Below, piece by piece: positions 1 to 6,982 of a DNA stretch of 8,460 nucleotides. A model generated the notes under the pieces. It saw only the letters and a list, made by a program, of their open reading frames with translations, did not search any database and was not told where the DNA came from. Position 1 is the first letter of the stretch. The number at the start of each line of letters is the position of its first letter. The position numbers and the translations under genes were made by a program. Source of the DNA: Bacteroidales bacterium (GTDB lineage Bacteria > Bacteroidota > Bacteroidia > Bacteroidales > P3); NCBI GenBank assembly GCA_012837565.1, contig DUQY01000232.1:1-8460 (forward strand), read 5' to 3'.

Positions 1-327
1 ATAACCATTTGGGTATTATATAATGTGTATAACAATCTGAGAGATACCTTTAAGATACTTCTTCAAGCTGTGCCTGGGGATGTGGATATTGAAAAGATGA
101 AACAAGATATAGGAAAAATAGAAAACCTAATTTCAATCCACGATTTCCACATATGGAGCCAAGATGGTGAGTCTCATGTTATGACCTTGCATGCAGTTGC
201 AGACAAAGACCAGCTTATTATTAAAGAAAAAATTAGAGAGATAGCCCAAACCTACGACGTGTCTCACGTAACCGTAGAGTTTGAGCCATCCAATACTGAC
301 TGCCAGTATGAAAACTGCAAAGACTAA
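1..327 (+). CDS. Cation diffusion facilitator (CDF) metal exporter, C-terminal part only
   Basis: The reading frame is open from base 1, so the 5' part of the gene lies outside the window; a GTG at 25 is internal and not a credible start. The visible 108 codons begin with the end of the last membrane helix (ITIWVLYNVYNNLRDT) and continue into the cytoplasmic C-terminal domain of CDF transporters (CzcD/ZitB type). The family hallmark is the HDFHIWS stretch, equivalent to the usual D-L-H-x-W-S, followed by a beta strand containing HVMTLHAV and a helix leading to HVTVEFE. These proteins export Zn2+, Co2+, Cd2+ or similar ions by proton antiport and dimerise through this domain. The protein ends in a short tail with two cysteines (DCQYENC) that might bind metal. 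Metal specificity cannot be judged because the transmembrane metal site is missing. The stop is 9 bp from the end of the convergent porin gene. Confidence 0.9.
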   Translation: MTIWVLYNVYNNLRDTFKILLQAVPGDVDIEKMKQDIGKIENLISIHDFHIWSQDGESHVMTLHAVADKDQLIIKEKIREIAQTYDVSHVTVEFEPSNTDCQYENCKD

Positions 328-336
328 CGATTATTC

Positions 337-1638
337 TTAGAATTTATATTGAAGTCTTAGAGTGAATACATTATCCTTTATATCTTTATTATAGATAGGG
401 TTTGTGTTTGTTTTTTCATTCTTGTTTATATCATAAAAAGCCATAAGTCGTAATGCAGAATTAATTTGCCATAGACCACCAAACCCAATAGTCGACATTG
501 TTAAGTCTGCCTTATTGCTTATTTCGTCTCCTTGCATTTCTATGTTTGGGTCAAGATAAGAGTATTTAAGAACAAAGGTTAGGGGAGTTTTGTAAATATC
601 TTGAAGGAAATAAACATAGCCTCCTGCAAAAGATCTTTGGTATGAGAAAGCAGCAGCTGATATATAAGAATTTGATTCAGGTGAAGCAAAGTCTCCTACA
701 ATTGATGGTTGTTTCCCAAATAAATATTCTCCTCTTAGGCTTGTTGAACCCATAATAGTCTTAATAGCAAACTGAGCATCGAAACTAAAATACTGCCTCT
801 TATTCATTTGATTTCTAGTAACTTCTTCACTTGTCCAAACTCCATTTTTCACAGTGTAGAGAAGAGAATCTGCATTATTCACTTTGCCATTATATAATGA
901 AGCACCTAATCCAAAACTTATTTTAGAAATAGATTTTTCATACTTTAAACGTGCCACAAAATCCATCTTGGAATTATCATCTACACGTATCCCATTTCCA
1001 GAAAACAAACCTAGGTCAAGTCTCAAACCATTAAGGAATGAGGTTTTAGGAGCTGTAATTCTTAATTGAGTTCCAAGGTCTTTCTCGTCTGGAATAAGTT
1101 TGTTTACTATTAAGGAATGCTCTGGAGATTCCCTTTTTGAAGATGAATAATTTATCTCATCACTAAAGCCAACGTAAATTACCCCAGTTTTTAGTGAGAA
1201 CATATTTAAGTAAGGGTCATCAAGTTGAAGATAAGCCTCCTTAAACTTAACTCCTTTTTCAGAAAGATCTAGTCCAAATGCAACCTTCATAAATTTTTCG
1301 GAGTATTGGAACTTAATCCTACTCCTTCTTAAACCATAGCGAGTAAAGAAATCCGCATCTTTCCCGTCAATTACTTCGTTATATCTTCCACCATTGGCTC
1401 CCGTTCTTGTCTTTGCACCAATTTCTCCTATCTCTGCCTGAGCCTGGAAGTAACCTGAGACTTTAAACTTCTCAAGAGTTTTAATCCTCCAAGAACTTGA
1501 ATCAATTCTTTGGTTTAATTCATTTGTTCGAAGTTCTAAATTAGATATTTTATCCTTTATTGGATCTCCTGTTTGAGCATTTGCTTGCATTGTCATAAAA
1601 GATAATGCGCCTAAAACTAATAATAATTTATTTGTCAC
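337..1638 (-). CDS. Outer-membrane porin, phosphate-selective porin O/P (OprO/OprP) type
   Basis: This 433-residue protein starts with a signal peptide: short N-region with Lys4, hydrophobic core LLLVLGALSF, and likely cleavage after Ala-Asn-Ala (residues 19-21) before Gln22. A short helical or coiled-coil segment follows (about residues 28-57, KISNLELRTNELNQRIDS). The rest alternates like a beta barrel and ends in LRLQYKF; a terminal Phe is typical of BamA-inserted barrels. The FKVSGYFQAQ strand followed by RYGLRRSRIKF is characteristic of Bacteroidota OprO/P-like porins. These form diffusion channels for anions or other small solutes; the substrate here is not known, and 'phosphate-selective' is only a family name. 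The start is GTG at 1638: an in-frame stop lies three codons upstream, and the next in-frame Met (residue 15) would destroy the signal peptide. The gene is transcribed alone, away from the 1955 gene. Confidence 0.85.
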   Translation of the reverse strand: MTNKLLLVLGALSFMTMQANAQTGDPIKDKISNLELRTNELNQRIDSSSWRIKTLEKFKVSGYFQAQAEIGEIGAKTRTGANGGRYNEVIDGKDADFFTRYGLRRSRIKFQYSEKFMKVAFGLDLSEKGVKFKEAYLQLDDPYLNMFSLKTGVIYVGFSDEINYSSSKRESPEHSLIVNKLIPDEKDLGTQLRITAPKTSFLNGLRLDLGLFSGNGIRVDDNSKMDFVARLKYEKSISKISFGLGASLYNGKVNNADSLLYTVKNGVWTSEEVTRNQMNKRQYFSFDAQFAIKTIMGSTSLRGEYLFGKQPSIVGDFASPESNSYISAAAFSYQRSFAGGYVYFLQDIYKTPLTFVLKYSYLDPNIEMQGDEISNKADLTMSTIGFGGLWQINSALRLMAFYDINKNEKTNTNPIYNKDIKDNVFTLRLQYKF

Positions 1639-1665
1639 ATTGCTTTATGTATTGGTTTGATTTGA

Positions 1666-1673
1666 CAAATATA
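1666..1673 (-). promoter_or_regulatory. Candidate -7 box of the porin promoter (TATATTTG)
   Basis: On the - strand these bases read TATATTTG, an exact match to the Bacteroidota -7 consensus TAnnTTTG, placed 28 bp upstream of the porin GTG. This would give a leader of about 20 nt. A good TTTG -33 box at the usual 19-21 bp spacing is not present; a CTTG sequence sits 16 bp upstream of the box. The assignment rests on the -7 match and the position. Confidence 0.45.
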
Positions 1674-1740
1674 TAAATATATTGTTAAACAAGCATTAAA
1701 TTAGCTTTTTAATTTACTAAAGCGCTGAATTAAACTGCTT

Positions 1741-1772
1741 ACTTAAAGAGTTAAACCCTCCACTTAAAGAGT
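1741..1772 (+). repeat. Two direct copies of an 11-bp motif, 21 bp apart; possible operator
   Basis: ACTTAAAGAGT occurs at 1741-1751 and again at 1762-1772, in the same orientation, with start points 21 bp apart (about two helical turns). The motif is itself roughly dyad-like (ACT...AGT). The pair lies upstream of both divergent genes, roughly 80-110 bp upstream of the inferred porin transcription start. Tandem same-face sites suit a regulator binding side by side, but no regulator can be assigned and chance repetition in AT-rich DNA is possible. Confidence 0.3.
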
Positions 1773-1918
1773 CCAAGTCGTAAGATGGGCAAGTTGTGAG
1801 ATTGAAGCGAAGATTGGTTAGCTCTGCACTGCGTTTTGAATCTATAATTTAGGGATTAGATTATATGAATAAGGATATAAATCTTTCTTCATTAGGTATG
1901 ACTTCGGAAAAACTTTTG

Positions 1919-1926
1919 TAATTTTA
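1919..1926 (+). promoter_or_regulatory. Candidate -7 box for the 1955-7492 gene cluster (TAATTTTA)
   Basis: TAATTTTA differs from the Bacteroidota -7 consensus TAnnTTTG only in its last base, and lies 28 bp upstream of the ATG at 1955, a typical distance. No clear TTTG -33 element is seen at the expected spacing. If real, this promoter would drive the whole packed cluster, since no later gap in it is longer than 40 bp. Confidence 0.35.
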
Positions 1927-1954
1927 CATCCTCATTTACTAAAGTTCTATTTAT

Positions 1955-3133
1955 ATGAAATTTGAAGAATATTTCAATCCGATTGATATTGATGCTTTGG
2001 GCTTAGTTGTAAATCATCACCAAAGACGCCTTAGCCAAACAATCCTTACTTACTGCACAGAGGAGAGTTTCCCTGCTTTAGAAAACATTGATATTGCCAT
2101 TATTGGGGTTATGGAAGAAAGAAACGCCTTCAACAATAGCGGATGTTCTCTTGCTCCAAACCAAATCAGGAAATACTTATACAATCTCTTCCCTCACCCA
2201 AAAGAGGCTAGGATTGCTGATTGTGGCAACCTTATTATTGGAAGCCAGATTGAAGACACCTATACCGCACTTGCTGATGTTGTGGCAGAATTACTCCATC
2301 TGCGCATTATTCCTATCATTTTGGGAGGCTCACAAGACATAACCCTTGCAAATTATAGGGGATACGAAAATATAGGACAGATAATTAATGCCTTCACTAT
2401 AGATAGTTCAATTGATATTTCTGCCGATAGTGAGGAGTTTAATTCGAAAGCATATATCACTTCAATGCTTTGTCGTGAACCAAACTATATGTTTAACTAC
2501 ACACATGTTGGTTACCAAGAATATTTTGTTGAAAGAGATGTACTGGGTCTAATGGACAAACTCTATTTTGAGTGTTATAGGGTGGGAGCTATTCAAGAAA
2601 ACTTAGATAATGTTGAGCCACTTGTTAGGAATGCTGATATGATTTCGGTGGATGTGTCGGCTGTTCGTCAGAGTGATGCACCTGCAAATGGCAATCCATC
2701 ACCTCATGGTCTTTATGGACAAGAACTTTGTAAACTTGTTCGTTATGCAGGTATGAGTGATAAATGTAGCTCTATAGGGTTTTATGAAATGAATCCTCTT
2801 TTTGACAATAATGGACAAACAGCCCATATGGTAGCTCATGCTATTTGGTATTTCATTGATGGATTCTTATGGCGAAAGAAAGATTTCCCATATAAAGAAA
2901 AAGAAAGCTATAAGAAATACTTTGTTTCAATTAACGATGATTCTCATACCATAGTTTTTTATAAGAGTAAGAAGAGTGAAAGGTGGTGGATGGAGGTTCC
3001 GTGTTCGAAAGACAAGATGATAAAATATGAAAGACATTATTTAATTCCGTGTTCTTACCAGGACTATCAGACAGCTCTAGATAATGAGATGCCAGATAGA
3101 TGGTTGATGGCATATAATAAGATAATGATATGA
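1955..3133 (+). CDS. Arginase/formimidoylglutamase-fold protein with degenerate metal site
   Basis: This 392-residue protein follows the ureohydrolase (arginase, agmatinase, formimidoylglutamase) fold from about residue 45 to 305, with recognisable positions for each signature. GGSQDI (124-129) replaces GGDHS; D150-S-S-I-D154 replaces DAHxD; S231-V-D-V-S235 replaces SxDxD; E278 matches the substrate-site Glu. Against the six manganese ligands of arginase, three Asp remain (150, 154, 233), while both His and one Asp are replaced (Gln127, Ser152, Ser235). Family proteins hydrolyse guanidino compounds to urea or formamide, but this one probably lacks that activity or uses another chemistry. A tail of about 85 residues absent from classical arginases contains RWWMEVP and EMPDRW; from memory, similar tails occur in Bacteroidota proteins labelled formimidoylglutamase. 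No signal peptide, so cytoplasmic. Its stop overlaps the start of the next gene by 4 bp, suggesting translational coupling. Confidence 0.75.
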   Translation: MKFEEYFNPIDIDALGLVVNHHQRRLSQTILTYCTEESFPALENIDIAIIGVMEERNAFNNSGCSLAPNQIRKYLYNLFPHPKEARIADCGNLIIGSQIEDTYTALADVVAELLHLRIIPIILGGSQDITLANYRGYENIGQIINAFTIDSSIDISADSEEFNSKAYITSMLCREPNYMFNYTHVGYQEYFVERDVLGLMDKLYFECYRVGAIQENLDNVEPLVRNADMISVDVSAVRQSDAPANGNPSPHGLYGQELCKLVRYAGMSDKCSSIGFYEMNPLFDNNGQTAHMVAHAIWYFIDGFLWRKKDFPYKEKESYKKYFVSINDDSHTIVFYKSKKSERWWMEVPCSKDKMIKYERHYLIPCSYQDYQTALDNEMPDRWLMAYNKIMI

Positions 3134-4311
3134 GTAAGATTTTGGTTATTGACGATGAAAAGTCAATCCGTTTCTCCCTTAAAGATATAATAGAATACGA
3201 AGACCATATTGTTGAAGAGGCAGCTGACGGAATGGAGGCTCTCTCTTTGATTGAGAAAAATGATTACGATTTAATCTTTTGCGATATCAAGATGCCTAAG
3301 ATGGATGGCGTGGAAGTATTGGAGAAAGCTCTTAAAATAAAAGATGTAAAGATATGTATGATTTCTGGTCATGGCACAATTTCAACCGCTGTTGAGTGTT
3401 TGAAAAAAGGAGCTATTGATTATATTGAAAAACCTATTGACTTAAATAGATTATTGAAGGTATTGACAGATAATCTTTCCAATTTGGAAAATGGTAAGCA
3501 AGAATTGAAATCAGAAAAACAAAAAACAAAAACTAGTAATACTAGCTCTCTTTCCAGCAAAACTTCAAATATGATTGGGCAAAGCACAAAGATGAAGGAG
3601 ATGTATTCATTTATAGAAAAGGTTGGCATAACCGATGCAAGGATACTAATAACAGGAGCTAATGGGACAGGGAAAGAACTTGTTGCAAAGGCTATTCATA
3701 ATATTAGTCAGAGGGCTAATAAAAGTTTTGTTGAGGTTAACTGTGCTGCAATTCCTTCTGAACTAATAGAAAGTGAGTTATTTGGTCACGAAAAAGGTGC
3801 TTTCACTTCGGCAATTAAGCAAAGGAAGGGAAATTTTGAACTAGCAGATGGAGGGAGTCTTTTTCTTGATGAAATAGGTGATATGAGCCTTTCTGCACAA
3901 GCAAAGGTTTTGAGAGCGCTTCAAGAAAACAAGATTACAAGAGTTGGAGGTGAAAAAGATATTTCGGTCAATGTTAGGGTTATTGCTGCAACAAATAAGG
4001 ATTTAAAGCAGGAGATAGAAAGGGGGAACTTCAGAGAAGACCTTTATCATAGGCTTTCGGTAATTGTTATTAAGGTTCCAGACCTAAGAGAAAGGCTTGA
4101 AGATATCCCTCTGCTTGTGGATTATTTTCTAGAGACTTACTCCCAACAAATGAATACTACAAAGAAAAAAATAAATGCTAAGGCTATAAAAAAACTTCAA
4201 TCTCTGCCTTGGACAGGTAATGTTAGGGAACTTAAGAATGTAACGGAGCGTCTTGCAATTCTTTGTGAAGGAGAGATAAATGAAAAAGATATTGAGAAAT
4301 ATGCAGGATAA
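3130..4311 (+). CDS. NtrC/AtoC-like response regulator with sigma-54 AAA+ domain, lacking HTH
   Basis: Residues 1-115 form a receiver domain: acidic pocket D8-D9, phosphoacceptor D52 in FCDIKMPKMDG, Ser79 and K101-P102. A Ser/Thr/Lys-rich linker (about 115-147) leads to a sigma-54 activator AAA+ domain: Walker A GANGTGKE (176-183), loop GAFTSA (223-228), Walker B LFLDEIG (244-250), FREDLYHRLS with R302/R308, and sensor II GNVREL (363-368). Such proteins hydrolyse ATP to remodel RNA polymerase-sigma-54 when phosphorylated. At 393 residues it stops just after the AAA+ lid, whereas NtrC relatives run to about 440-480 with a Fis-type DNA-binding helix-turn-helix. No continuation of that domain is visible in any frame of the 40 bp that follow, so it appears naturally HTH-less, as known for FlgR of Helicobacter pylori. 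The sigma-54 contact loop has Ser where GAFTGA has Gly. No partner kinase is in the window. The ATG overlaps the preceding stop (ATGA). Confidence 0.93.
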   Translation: MSKILVIDDEKSIRFSLKDIIEYEDHIVEEAADGMEALSLIEKNDYDLIFCDIKMPKMDGVEVLEKALKIKDVKICMISGHGTISTAVECLKKGAIDYIEKPIDLNRLLKVLTDNLSNLENGKQELKSEKQKTKTSNTSSLSSKTSNMIGQSTKMKEMYSFIEKVGITDARILITGANGTGKELVAKAIHNISQRANKSFVEVNCAAIPSELIESELFGHEKGAFTSAIKQRKGNFELADGGSLFLDEIGDMSLSAQAKVLRALQENKITRVGGEKDISVNVRVIAATNKDLKQEIERGNFREDLYHRLSVIVIKVPDLRERLEDIPLLVDYFLETYSQQMNTTKKKINAKAIKKLQSLPWTGNVRELKNVTERLAILCEGEINEKDIEKYAG

Positions 4312-4351
4312 GACGCTTTCAAAGTAAATAAAAATAAAGAATAATATTTAG

Positions 4352-5590
4352 ATGATAGATTACGATAGATTTACCTTAGATAATGGACTAAGAGTTATTG
4401 TCCACAAAGATATAACAACACCCTTGGTTGCAATAAACCTCTTATATGCTGTTGGATCGAAGGATGAAAATGAAGAAAGGACAGGATTTGCCCACCTTTT
4501 CGAACACCTAATGTTTGGAGGGAGTAAACATTATCCTAATTTTGATGATATTGTTGAGGAAAGAGGAGGTGAGTTAAATGCTTTCACCTGCAACGATTAC
4601 ACCAATTACTATATAAGTCTTCCACTAAGCGAGTTAGAAATTGGTTTGAAGCTTGAGAGTGATAGGATGGCAAACCTTATTATGTCACAAAAGAGCTTGG
4701 ATACTCAAAAGAATGTAGTTATAGAGGAATATAAGCAAAGGTATCTTAACCAGCCCTATGGCGATGTTTGGCTATTGCTTAGGGATCTTTCTTATACAGT
4801 GCATCCTTATAAGTGGAACACAATCGGAAAAGATATTTCACATATTGAGAATGCTAACTTAGATGATGTAAAAGCTTTTTATAATAAGTTCTATATGCCA
4901 AATAATGCAATCTTATGTATTGCGGGCAATGTGGAAACAGAAAACGTAAAGGCATTATGTGAAAAGTATTTTGGCAACATTGAAAGGGGAAAAGATATTC
5001 AGAGGAATAAAACAAAGGAACCAATTCAAAGAAATTCAAGAGAGCTAAGGGTTGAAAGAAATGTCCCTCAATCTGTTATTTTCATTGCCTATCCTATGAG
5101 CTCTCGTTTAGAAAAAGACTACCATGCTTTTGATTTGCTTTCCGATCTCCTTTCTAGTGGTCGTTCTTCTCGCCTCTATAACTCCTTAGTTAAGGAAAAA
5201 CAAATCTTTACTGAGGTTAATGCTTTTATTACTGGCGATGCAGATAATGGATTATTTGTTCTAACAGGAAAATATAGGGATGAGGATAGTAAGCAAGAGG
5301 GTAGGGAGGCTCTTTTGGAAGAGTTAAGGAAAGTCACCTTTGAAGAAATTTCTGAATATGAGTTTCAAAAGGTTAAGAATAAGTATGAATCCACTGAAAC
5401 CTTCTCTCAAATTAAGGCATTAGAAAGAGCAATGAATTTATGCTATTTCGAATTTCTAGGAGACATTGAACAAATAAATAAAGAGGTCGATTCCTATCAG
5501 TCATTAAGTATAGAGCATATTCAAAATATTGCAAAAGAAACGTTTGTTGAAGAAAAATCTAACACACTTTATTATGAAGCAAAAATCTAA
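4352..5590 (+). CDS. M16 family zinc metallopeptidase (pitrilysin/processing peptidase type)
   Basis: This 412-residue protein carries the inverted zinc motif HxxEH as H48-L-F-E51-H52 in GFAHLFEHLMF. A downstream Glu in VVIEEY (125/126), about 74 residues later, fits the third zinc ligand. ELNAFTCNDYTNYYI (74-88) matches the conserved M16 strand after the active site. The second, M16_C-type domain is present from about residue 170 (NAILCIAGNVE), including SSGRSSRLYNSLV. This gives one N- plus one C-domain unit of about 45 kDa, the bacterial processing-peptidase size rather than the double-length pitrilysin size. The family cleaves peptides and small proteins inside a clamshell chamber. There is no signal peptide or lipobox, so a cytoplasmic role is expected. 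All catalytic ligands are present. The gene starts 40 bp after the response regulator and its 3' end overlaps the MFS transporter gene by 17 bp. Its substrate is unknown. Confidence 0.92.
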   Translation: MIDYDRFTLDNGLRVIVHKDITTPLVAINLLYAVGSKDENEERTGFAHLFEHLMFGGSKHYPNFDDIVEERGGELNAFTCNDYTNYYISLPLSELEIGLKLESDRMANLIMSQKSLDTQKNVVIEEYKQRYLNQPYGDVWLLLRDLSYTVHPYKWNTIGKDISHIENANLDDVKAFYNKFYMPNNAILCIAGNVETENVKALCEKYFGNIERGKDIQRNKTKEPIQRNSRELRVERNVPQSVIFIAYPMSSRLEKDYHAFDLLSDLLSSGRSSRLYNSLVKEKQIFTEVNAFITGDADNGLFVLTGKYRDEDSKQEGREALLEELRKVTFEEISEYEFQKVKNKYESTETFSQIKALERAMNLCYFEFLGDIEQINKEVDSYQSLSIEHIQNIAKETFVEEKSNTLYYEAKI

Positions 5591-6965
5591 TAGCCTTATA
5601 CCGATGATTTCTATCACGGTGCTTTTCTTTATGTGGGGTTTTATAACATCCCTTAACGATATTCTAATCCCATACTTCAAAATGGCTTATAGTTTATCTC
5701 ATTTTGAAGCAAATATTGTTCAGTTAGCATTCTTTATAGCTTATTTCTTTGGTTCACTTGGCTTTTTCTTCTTAGCCAAAAAGGGACTAGACCCTATCCA
5801 TAAATACGGTTATAAGAGGACTTTGGAGATAGGCTTATATGTTGCAGCTATTGCATGTTTTCTTTTCTCCTTTGCGGCAATCCTTAACTTAGGTTTTGGG
5901 TTCTTCCTTTCAGCTTTGTTTTTGTTAGGCATAGGACTCACTTTTCTTCAAGTTGCTGCCAACCCCTTTGTTGCTATGCTTGGAAATTCAGATACTGCTT
6001 CAAGCAGACTAAACCTATCGCAGGCTTTCAACTCATTAGGAACAACCTTAGGACCTGCTCTTGGAGGTTATTTTATCTTTACATTATTTATAGAGAATTC
6101 AGATGGTGTTTCGGCAGTTCAAACACCTTATATGATTTTAGGTCTTTTGCTTGGATTATTGGCAATTTTCATTAGAACATCTAAGATAGAAGAACCTGAA
6201 ATCATACATAAAGCCAATGAATCAAAGGAATCAATATTCAAATATCCCTATGTTTGGCTTGGAGCTCTTGGAGTTTTCTTCTATGTTGGGGCAGAGGTTT
6301 CGATAGGAAGCAATTTAGTGTCTTATCTGACAGAGGTCTCAAAAGGCGTTATATCAGAAGATATTGCTAGTAGCTACTTGTCCTATTATTGGGGTGGTGC
6401 TATGATTGGTCGTTTCTTGGGTGCTGTTTCTCTTTCTAAAATAGAAACTCGTCTAAAGGTTATTTATATGTTCCTTTTGGCGGTTGTGAGTTTTGCTCTT
6501 ATATTTACAGTAAACTATTCTCTTCACGACTTAACTCTAAGTCAGGTTTGGTATTTCTTAGTCTTTATGCTACTCAATTTCCTTTTCTTCTACCTTGGAA
6601 AATCAAAGCCTGCACGTTCACTTGCCATATTTGCAGTAGTGAATAGTGTTTTAATATTAGTAGGAATGAATGTTTTTGGCAATTTTGGTTACTGGTCTAT
6701 ATGGGCTCTTTTAGCAATTGGTCTTTTCAATTCCATTATGTGGTCAAACGTATTCACTCTTGCAATTGATAAATTAGGAGATAGGACAGCTGAGGCTTCA
6801 TCCATACTTATTATGATGATTTTAGGAGGGGCTATTCTTCCACCTCTTCAAGGACTATTAGCTGATTTAACTACTATTGAGCTTTCATTTGTTATTCCTT
6901 TAATAGGTTATATATATCTTATCTTCTATGGTCTAAAAGGTTATTCTATTGGCAAGAAAGCGTAA
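5574..6965 (+). CDS. Sugar MFS transporter of the FucP/GluP/NagP type
   Basis: I place the start at ATG 5574 (463 residues), giving MKQKSNSLIPMISITVLFFM directly before the first membrane helix. An upstream ATG at 5529 would add 15 charged residues and lengthen the overlap with the M16 gene. Family signatures are WGFITSLNDILIPYF (21-35, with N28-D29, the equivalent of FucP Asp46), LQVAANPFVAMLG (125-137) and SSRLNLSQAFNSLGTTLGP. These proteins import fucose, glucose/galactose or N-acetylglucosamine by proton (or Na+) symport across the inner membrane. The FucP Glu of LETAANPF is Gln126 here, as I recall for the glucose/galactose and NagP-like branch, so L-fucose is not the obvious substrate. 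An additional hydrophobic stretch of roughly 55 residues (genomic about 6532-6690) lies before the SIWALLAIGLFNS helix. The 17-bp overlap with the M16 stop implies co-translation; no sugar-catabolic gene lies nearby. Confidence 0.9.
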   Translation: MKQKSNSLIPMISITVLFFMWGFITSLNDILIPYFKMAYSLSHFEANIVQLAFFIAYFFGSLGFFFLAKKGLDPIHKYGYKRTLEIGLYVAAIACFLFSFAAILNLGFGFFLSALFLLGIGLTFLQVAANPFVAMLGNSDTASSRLNLSQAFNSLGTTLGPALGGYFIFTLFIENSDGVSAVQTPYMILGLLLGLLAIFIRTSKIEEPEIIHKANESKESIFKYPYVWLGALGVFFYVGAEVSIGSNLVSYLTEVSKGVISEDIASSYLSYYWGGAMIGRFLGAVSLSKIETRLKVIYMFLLAVVSFALIFTVNYSLHDLTLSQVWYFLVFMLLNFLFFYLGKSKPARSLAIFAVVNSVLILVGMNVFGNFGYWSIWALLAIGLFNSIMWSNVFTLAIDKLGDRTAEASSILIMMILGGAILPPLQGLLADLTTIELSFVIPLIGYIYLIFYGLKGYSIGKKA

Positions 6966-6982
6966 TTGAAATATAAAATTAG

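Larger units (their letters stand above)
1712..1944 (+). repeat. 11-bp direct repeat near both ends of the intergenic region
   Basis: ATTTACTAAAG occurs at 1712-1722 and 1934-1944, in the same orientation. The second copy lies just upstream of the 1955 start codon, within the inferred leader. Its core ACTAAAG resembles the ACTTAAAG core of the 1741/1762 repeats, giving four similar sites on the same strand. The function is unknown. Confidence 0.25.
1639..1954. other. Divergent intergenic region (316 bp) between porin and arginase-like genes
   Basis: No credible gene, tRNA or rRNA is visible here. The region holds a candidate - strand promoter for the porin (near 1666-1673), a candidate + strand promoter for the arginase-like gene (near 1919-1926), and two pairs of exact 11-bp direct repeats described separately. 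The middle (about 1775-1890) is unremarkable, somewhat less AT-rich than the ends, and I see no clear structure in it. Confidence 0.7.

Noticed and set aside
884..1069. Open frame of 61 codons on the + strand inside the porin gene
   Set aside because: It is antisense to a well-supported porin, has no recognisable product and no start context of its own.
1708..1734. TTTAATT / AATTAAA arms around AGCGCT as an operator
   Set aside because: The outer arms and the inner palindrome have different centres, so they do not form one dyad.
1639..1954. Sigma-54 promoter (GG-N10-GC) that the adjacent NtrC-like protein could use
   Set aside because: No pair of GG and GC at the required spacing with the flanking consensus was found in this intergenic region.
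2088..2342. Open frame of 84 codons in another frame inside the arginase-fold gene
   Set aside because: The arginase-fold frame matches family signatures throughout; this frame is a shadow without domain features.
2931..3113. Open frame on the - strand at the 3' end of the arginase-fold gene
   Set aside because: It lies opposite the conserved RWWMEVP / EMPDRW tail and shows no protein features of its own.
3420..3629. Open frame on the - strand opposite the response regulator linker
   Set aside because: Its hydrophobic look is the complement of Lys/Glu-rich codons; no supported product.
4854..5039. Open frame on the - strand inside the M16 gene
   Set aside because: Shadow of the peptidase coding sequence; no homology or start context.
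5529..5573. Longer N-terminus for the MFS transporter starting at 5529
   Set aside because: The added 15 residues are strongly charged, unlike this family's short N-termini, and lie fully inside the M16 coding region; ATG 5574 gives the normal start.
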